A DNA stretch of 9,500 nt, taken from the NCBI GenBank assembly GCA_003240795.1, contig QFNK01000049.1:1-9500 (forward strand), given 5' to 3'. The position numbers and the translations under genes were made by a program. The notes under the pieces were generated by a model. The model was not told the origin of the DNA and searched no databases. It saw only the letters and a list, made by a program, of their open reading frames with translations. Shown piece after piece: positions 6,283 through 9,500 of this stretch. This DNA is from Micavibrio aeruginosavorus (GTDB taxonomy: Bacteria; Pseudomonadota; Alphaproteobacteria; Micavibrionales; Micavibrionaceae). Within the stretch, counting starts at the first letter, position 1; every line of letters begins with the position of its first letter.

Positions 6283-6960
6283 TCAAACCGGGTATTTTGT
6301 CGCAGTCCAGTAATCCTCGCCCACACATTCGGAAAGCCATTCGATAAGTGCCTGTGTCCGTACCAGCGCTTCGTGGCAGTCGATGGCGAGGCGGTCGCGG
6401 GGGATTTTGTGAAGGATGCTGTATTCCCCTTTTTCAAAGTCGCCTTCGCGGGCATAGACGAAGCCGTCTTTTGCGACAATTTCGATTTCCCATCCTTCAT
6501 CCACGTCGTGGAACAGCAAGCCTTCCTCGTCGGAGGCTATTTTTTCGAGGACGGGGGTCATGTCCTCCAGCGTGTCGTACCAGGGGAAGTTCATGGTTAC
6601 TTCCTTTTCGGGGCGCCAGAAATACAGTTTCAGCCAGAAGTAGTGGCCTATTTCAGCTTTCTTTCGGCCGTAGTTGTTCGCGAGGCGGAGAACCTCCCGG
6701 TAATAGGCTAGGAGCTTCTCGCTGTTGTCCTGTGCCTTTAGGGAGCGGTAGTTGAAGGTCGCGGGCGCCTTGTTGGTCACGGACGGCAGGGGGGTCGTCT
6801 GCGCGCGGGCGGCGATGCTTTCCACGTCATGCGGGCCGTAATAGAAATCCTCGTTTATGCAGAAACAGATATCGACGTTGATGAAGTCGAGAAGTTCGCA
6901 ATCTTTGATCCATGTGTCCATGTGCAGGCGGCCTTTTAAAATTTTGTAAAGTAAAGCCAT
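6283..6960 (-). CDS. Protein of unknown function, 225 residues
   Basis: I do not recognise this protein. From the ATG at 6960 it has 225 residues, no signal peptide and no clear membrane helix, so it is probably cytoplasmic. It is rich in aromatic residues and acidic overall. The middle has an aromatic stretch, GHYFWLKLYFWRPEKEV. The last 90 residues (from about FHDVDEGWEIEI, through FEKGEYSILHKIPRDRL, to a helix ending in GEDYWT) look like a compact strand-plus-helix domain. Starts are uncertain: the frame opens further to a TTG at 7017, and an ATG at 6921 (212 residues) has an AAAGG about 10 bases upstream, whereas 6960 has no clear ribosome site. It precedes the YCII-family gene on the same strand and is divergent from ftsB. 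Confidence 0.68.
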   Translation of the reverse strand: MALLYKILKGRLHMDTWIKDCELLDFINVDICFCINEDFYYGPHDVESIAARAQTTPLPSVTNKAPATFNYRSLKAQDNSEKLLAYYREVLRLANNYGRKKAEIGHYFWLKLYFWRPEKEVTMNFPWYDTLEDMTPVLEKIASDEEGLLFHDVDEGWEIEIVAKDGFVYAREGDFEKGEYSILHKIPRDRLAIDCHEALVRTQALIEWLSECVGEDYWTATKYPV

Positions 6961-7094
6961 AAGCGCATGGCGACAAAAATACGAATCAAAAGAATCGGTT
7001 GGGTGTTTCGTTCCCAATTTGTTTCCACATAAGGGTTTGAATCTTTTTACAGTTTCGTTTGACCTTGATACTCAAACATGATTCATTAGGAAAC

Positions 7095-7412
7095 GTGAAG
7101 AAACTCATCCAGCAACGCTACGTATTCCGTCAGAACATGATCGCCGTCGTCGGCGTCTGCCTGGCGTTTTACTTCTGCTACCATCTCGTGGCGGGTGAGC
7201 GCAGTTATCTTCGCCTTCTTTCCCTGAACTACCAAATCTCCCAGACCGAAGAAGAATATGGCCACAAAAAAGCCGAGCGCGAGGCGCTGGAGCAAAAGGT
7301 CGTCATGATGCGTCCGGGGTCGGTCAACCGCGACCTTCTCGAAGAGCAGGCGCGGAGCGTTCTGGGTTTTCGTTATGATGACGAGAAGGTTTTGATCAAG
7401 AACGCCAACTAA
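7095..7412 (+). CDS. ftsB: Septum formation initiator FtsB (DivIC) family protein
   Basis: FtsB is a bitopic divisome protein that joins FtsL and FtsQ at midcell and helps activate septal peptidoglycan synthesis. The 105-residue product has a short basic N-terminus, a transmembrane helix at about 15-33, and a charged heptad-like segment (about 40-72) expected to form a coiled coil. It ends with the family-type LLEEQARSVLGFRYDDEKV. The eno - ftsB - pdhA context supports the name. The start is not certain. The GTG at 7095 follows AGGA with a short gap and gives the usual length; a TTG at 7059 would add 12 residues; the ATG at 7137 would remove the basic segment before the helix. No terminator separates it unambiguously from pdhA. 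Confidence 0.88.
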   Translation: MKKLIQQRYVFRQNMIAVVGVCLAFYFCYHLVAGERSYLRLLSLNYQISQTEEEYGHKKAEREALEQKVVMMRPGSVNRDLLEEQARSVLGFRYDDEKVLIKNAN

Positions 7413-7461
7413 GGCTTTCTTTTCCTTTTGAAATTCAAAAATCTGTTCAGTATCAATATGA

Positions 7462-7500
7462 TGCGCTGCACAAAAGCGGGCTTTTTCGCTGGCACGCGCA
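7462..7500 (+). terminator. Imperfect stem-loop between ftsB and pdhA
   Basis: TGCGCTGC (7462-7469) can pair with 7492-7500 with one bulged C. Inside, AAAAG (7472-7476) pairs with CTTTT (7481-7485) around a CGGG loop. A competing fold pairs CGCT (7464-7467) with AGCG (7475-7478) just before GGCTTTTT, a weak terminator shape. The rest of the 159-base gap is AT-rich with no promoter I can defend. It may terminate ftsB transcripts or structure the pdh leader; evidence is only base pairing by eye. Confidence 0.33.
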
Positions 7501-7571
7501 GGTAAAATGTTGTAAATCCGCTCTGCAAGTTAATTGAAAAATGTAGCTTATAGAGACAAGGCACTATTCCC

Positions 7572-8585
7572 GTGACCAAAACAAAACCATCCAAGAAATC
7601 CATATCCAATACATCCCCGCAGCCGACCGCGGAGGAAATGAAGAAGCTGTATCACGACATGCTGCTGATCCGCCGTTTCGAAGAGAAGGCGGGGCAGCTT
7701 TACGGCATGGGGCTGATCGGTGGTTTCTGCCACCTTTATATCGGTCAGGAAGCCGTTGTGACGGGCATCAATTCCGTCCAGCAGGAAGGCGACACCGTCA
7801 TCACGACATACCGCGATCACGCGCACATGCTGGCCTGCGGAATGGAATCGCGCGGTATTATGGCTGAGCTGACGGGACGTTCAGGCGGTTATTCGCGCGG
7901 CAAGGGCGGATCGATGCACATGTTCAGCCAGGAGAAGAACTTCTTCGGCGGTCACGGTATCGTCGGCGCGAGCACCGCGCTTGGAACGGGACTTGGTTTC
8001 TACCACAAATATTCCGGCGACGGCGGCGTTGCGGTTGCTTACATGGGCGACGGTTCGGCCAACCAGGGACAGGTTGCGGAGTGTTACAATATGGCGGCGC
8101 TCTGGAAGCTGCCCGTCTTGTTCGTTATCGAGAACAACCAGTACGGCATGGGCACGAGCGTGAAGCGTTCGTCCGCCGGTCAGCTTTACCAGCGCGGGTC
8201 CGGCTTCGGCATTCCGGGCGAGCAGGTTGACGGCATGGATGTGTTTACCGTTCAGGCGGCAGCGCGTCAGGCGATCGACTATGTCCGTTCCGGCAACGGC
8301 CCGTATATCATGGAAGTCATGACGTACCGCTTCCGCGGCCACTCCATGTCCGACCCGGCGAAGTACCGCACGAAGGAAGAAGTGGACAACATGAAGGAGA
8401 ACCGCGACCCGATCGCGACGATCCGCGTGAAGATGCTCGAAGAAGCAGGTGTCACGGAAGACGACCTGAAGGCGATCGAGAAAAACATCAAGGACATTGT
8501 CAATGATGCGGCCGAATTCGCGCAGGAATCGCCAGAGCTTCCGCCGGAAGACCTTTGGACCGATGTTCTGAAGGAAGTTGCGTAA
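7572..8585 (+). CDS. pdhA: Pyruvate dehydrogenase E1 component, alpha subunit
   Basis: With PdhB it forms the thiamine-diphosphate E1 enzyme that decarboxylates pyruvate and transfers the acetyl unit to lipoyl groups of the pyruvate dehydrogenase complex. The 337-residue length is typical of the alpha2-beta2 type. The body begins YHDMLLIRRFEEKAGQLYGMGLIGGFCHLYIGQEA, followed by TTYRDHAHMLACG and the conserved GKGGSMHMF. The thiamine-diphosphate motif runs from GDG at 159-161 to NN at 188-189. YRFRGHSMSDPAKYR is the conserved phosphorylation-loop region of the family. The start is the GTG at 7572, with AAGG 10 bases upstream. An ATG at 7638 has GGAGG only 3 bases away, but would start only a few residues before the conserved core, so the GTG is preferred. 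Confidence 0.97.
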   Translation: MTKTKPSKKSISNTSPQPTAEEMKKLYHDMLLIRRFEEKAGQLYGMGLIGGFCHLYIGQEAVVTGINSVQQEGDTVITTYRDHAHMLACGMESRGIMAELTGRSGGYSRGKGGSMHMFSQEKNFFGGHGIVGASTALGTGLGFYHKYSGDGGVAVAYMGDGSANQGQVAECYNMAALWKLPVLFVIENNQYGMGTSVKRSSAGQLYQRGSGFGIPGEQVDGMDVFTVQAAARQAIDYVRSGNGPYIMEVMTYRFRGHSMSDPAKYRTKEEVDNMKENRDPIATIRVKMLEEAGVTEDDLKAIEKNIKDIVNDAAEFAQESPELPPEDLWTDVLKEVA

Positions 8586-8587
8586 TC

Positions 8588-8860
8588 ATGCGTGCGGACA
8601 TGGTTGAATATTCTTCCATGGCCGGTGTGATTTACCGTGATTTTTCCCGGATGGCTAAAATCATGGCGCAACGCGAGGCGGACGAGCAATCGCTGAGCGG
8701 ATGGAGCAGGTTCAAATTCATCCGTCATGAAACTAAAAGAATAAACGGTCTTTCAGACCAATTTTTAAAAGCCGCTATTGGTGAAATGGTTCACGCAATA
8801 TGCGAACAAAGAAAACCTAAAGACGCATGCGAAATTTTTGTTGGTGTCGTCTATAACTAG
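8588..8860 (+). CDS. Small AT-rich ORF of unknown function between pdhA and pdhB
   Basis: A 90-residue basic, cysteine-poor protein I do not recognise. It begins 2 bases after the pdhA stop (ATG at 8588) and ends 14 bases before the pdhB ATG; its TAG stop overlaps the pdhB ribosome site. AAGGAAG inside the pdhA end (8571-8577) is 10 bases before the ATG. ATGs at 8600 and 8618 are alternatives, and a TTG at 8555 would overlap pdhA. No signal peptide or membrane helix is visible. It looks mostly helical, with Lys/Arg-rich segments (KFIRHETKRING) and two Cys near the end. Composition drops sharply: by hand count, bases 8761-8820 are 35% G+C against 62% for 8401-8460 in pdhA. Compact packing argues for translation within the pdh operon; acquired or fast-evolving origin is inference. 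Confidence 0.6.
   Translation: MRADMVEYSSMAGVIYRDFSRMAKIMAQREADEQSLSGWSRFKFIRHETKRINGLSDQFLKAAIGEMVHAICEQRKPKDACEIFVGVVYN
8747..8766 (+). terminator. Small hairpin plus T-run inside the ORF between pdhA and pdhB
   Basis: GGTCT (8747-8751) pairs with AGACC (8755-8759) across a TTC loop, followed by AA and five T. The stem is only five pairs, so any effect as an intrinsic terminator or attenuator upstream of pdhB would be modest. It lies within coding sequence and may be accidental. Confidence 0.2.
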
Positions 8861-8874
8861 AGGAATATGTAAGT

Positions 8875-9500
8875 ATGCCTATTCAAGTACTCATGCCCGC
8901 ACTTTCGCCGACGATGACGGAAGGCAACCTTGCCAAGTGGCACAAGAAGGAGGGCGACGCCGTCCGTGCCGGTGAAGTGATTGCGGAGATCGAAACGGAC
9001 AAGGCGACGATGGAAGTCGAAGCGGTCGACGAGGGTATCCTCGGCAAGATCCTGATTTCCGCCGGTACGCAGAACGTGGCCGTCAATACGCCGATCGCCG
9101 TTCTTTTGGCCGAGGGCGAAAGCAACGACAATATCGACGTAAGCTCCAAACAGGCGGATGCAAAGCCGGTTACGGACATTCCGTGTGTGCCGCAATCCAA
9201 GCCGCAGGATGCATCGCCTGTTTCAACGGGATTCGCAAATCAGCCTGCGGGCGCGCATGTCGAGAACCGCGATATCCTGTACGCGCAGGGCGTTGTGTTC
9301 GAGCCGCCTGTTTTCGATGAGGCGAAATTCATGGCCAATACGAAAACGCAAACGGTGCGTGAAGCGCTCCGCGATGCCATGGCCGAGGAAATGCGCGCGG
9401 ACGGCAACGTCTACATCATGGGCGAAGAGGTTGCCGAGTATAACGGCGCGTATAAGGTTACCCAGGGTTTGCTGGACGAGTTTGGCGCGAAACGCGTGAT
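8875..9500 (+). CDS. pdhB: Pyruvate dehydrogenase E1 component, beta subunit with N-terminal lipoyl domain (C-terminus outside the window)
   Basis: The beta subunit of the E1 heterotetramer, cut by the right edge after 208 codons. Residues 1-78 form a biotinyl/lipoyl domain with the lipoylation site Lys43 in ETDKATMEVEA. This N-terminal fusion on E1-beta is a known trait of many alphaproteobacteria; in most other bacteria lipoyl domains sit only on E2. Residues of about 80-150 form a flexible linker rich in Gln, Pro, Asp, Ala and Ser. The E1-beta catalytic region then begins with TVREALRDAMAEEMRADGNVYIMGEEVAEYNGAYKVTQGL, the usual start of the transketolase-like pyrimidine-binding domain. AGAGGA (8859-8864) lies 10 bases before the ATG. 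pdhC and lpd are expected beyond the edge but are not visible. Confidence 0.96.
   Translation, partial: MPIQVLMPALSPTMTEGNLAKWHKKEGDAVRAGEVIAEIETDKATMEVEAVDEGILGKILISAGTQNVAVNTPIAVLLAEGESNDNIDVSSKQADAKPVTDIPCVPQSKPQDASPVSTGFANQPAGAHVENRDILYAQGVVFEPPVFDEAKFMANTKTQTVREALRDAMAEEMRADGNVYIMGEEVAEYNGAYKVTQGLLDEFGAKRV

Noticed and set aside
6241..6755. + strand frames opposite the unknown 6283-6960 gene
   Set aside because: The - strand frame has more protein-like composition and forms a plausible gene pair with the YCII-family gene. The + strand frames lack a convincing ribosome site.
7427..7441. TTTTGA-AAT-TCAAAA inverted repeat after ftsB
   Set aside because: The stem is almost all A-T and lacks a following T-run, so it is not a credible terminator.
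8867..8872. Minimal ATG-TAA start-stop just before the pdhB start
   Set aside because: The AGAGGA site is better spaced for the ATG at 8875. A six-base start-stop arises easily by chance.

Overview
The window looks like a chromosomal segment of an alphaproteobacterium. It carries the housekeeping series secG - pyrG - kdsA - eno - ftsB - pdhA - pdhB, all on the + strand, an order I know from many alphaproteobacteria. Supporting traits are an E1-beta subunit with its own N-terminal lipoyl domain, a CTP synthase with a GICFG nucleophile elbow, and a metal-type (Cys-containing) KDO8P synthase, which also implies LPS. Composition is moderately GC-rich. A Micavibrio-like or other deep-branching lineage is possible, but that is a guess.

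Layout: positions 1-402 (- strand) hold the N-terminal part of an exported protein that leaves the window, divergent from secG. SecG (555-995) is followed by a strong GAAA-capped stem-loop and then pyrG (1044-2672). A small membrane-anchored protein of unknown function (2718-3158) lies between pyrG and kdsA (3194-4015). kdsA converges on a DUF4112 membrane protein gene (4012-4395, - strand) with overlapping stop codons. The DUF4112 gene is divergent from eno (4511-5824), which ends in a clear rho-independent terminator. A - strand pair, an unknown 225-residue protein (6283-6960) and a YCII/DGPF-family protein (5861-6229), fills the gap before ftsB (7095-7412). The pyruvate dehydrogenase E1 genes follow: pdhA (7572-8585), a small AT-rich unknown ORF (8588-8860), and pdhB (8875 to the window end, incomplete).

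How the genes work together: eno supplies phosphoenolpyruvate. KdsA uses PEP to make KDO8P for LPS, and glycolysis converts it to pyruvate for PdhA/PdhB. PyrG supplies CTP, which is needed to activate KDO as CMP-KDO and for phospholipid synthesis. SecG and FtsB serve envelope protein export and division. The segment therefore links lower glycolysis with envelope biogenesis.

I do not see a complete new system. There is no CRISPR array, transposase, phage gene, tRNA or rRNA. The parts least explained by known biology are the small genes inserted at the junctions of the conserved backbone, especially the AT-rich ORF between pdhA and pdhB, the two-gene - strand block between eno and ftsB, and the CX9C/CX9C membrane protein between pyrG and kdsA.
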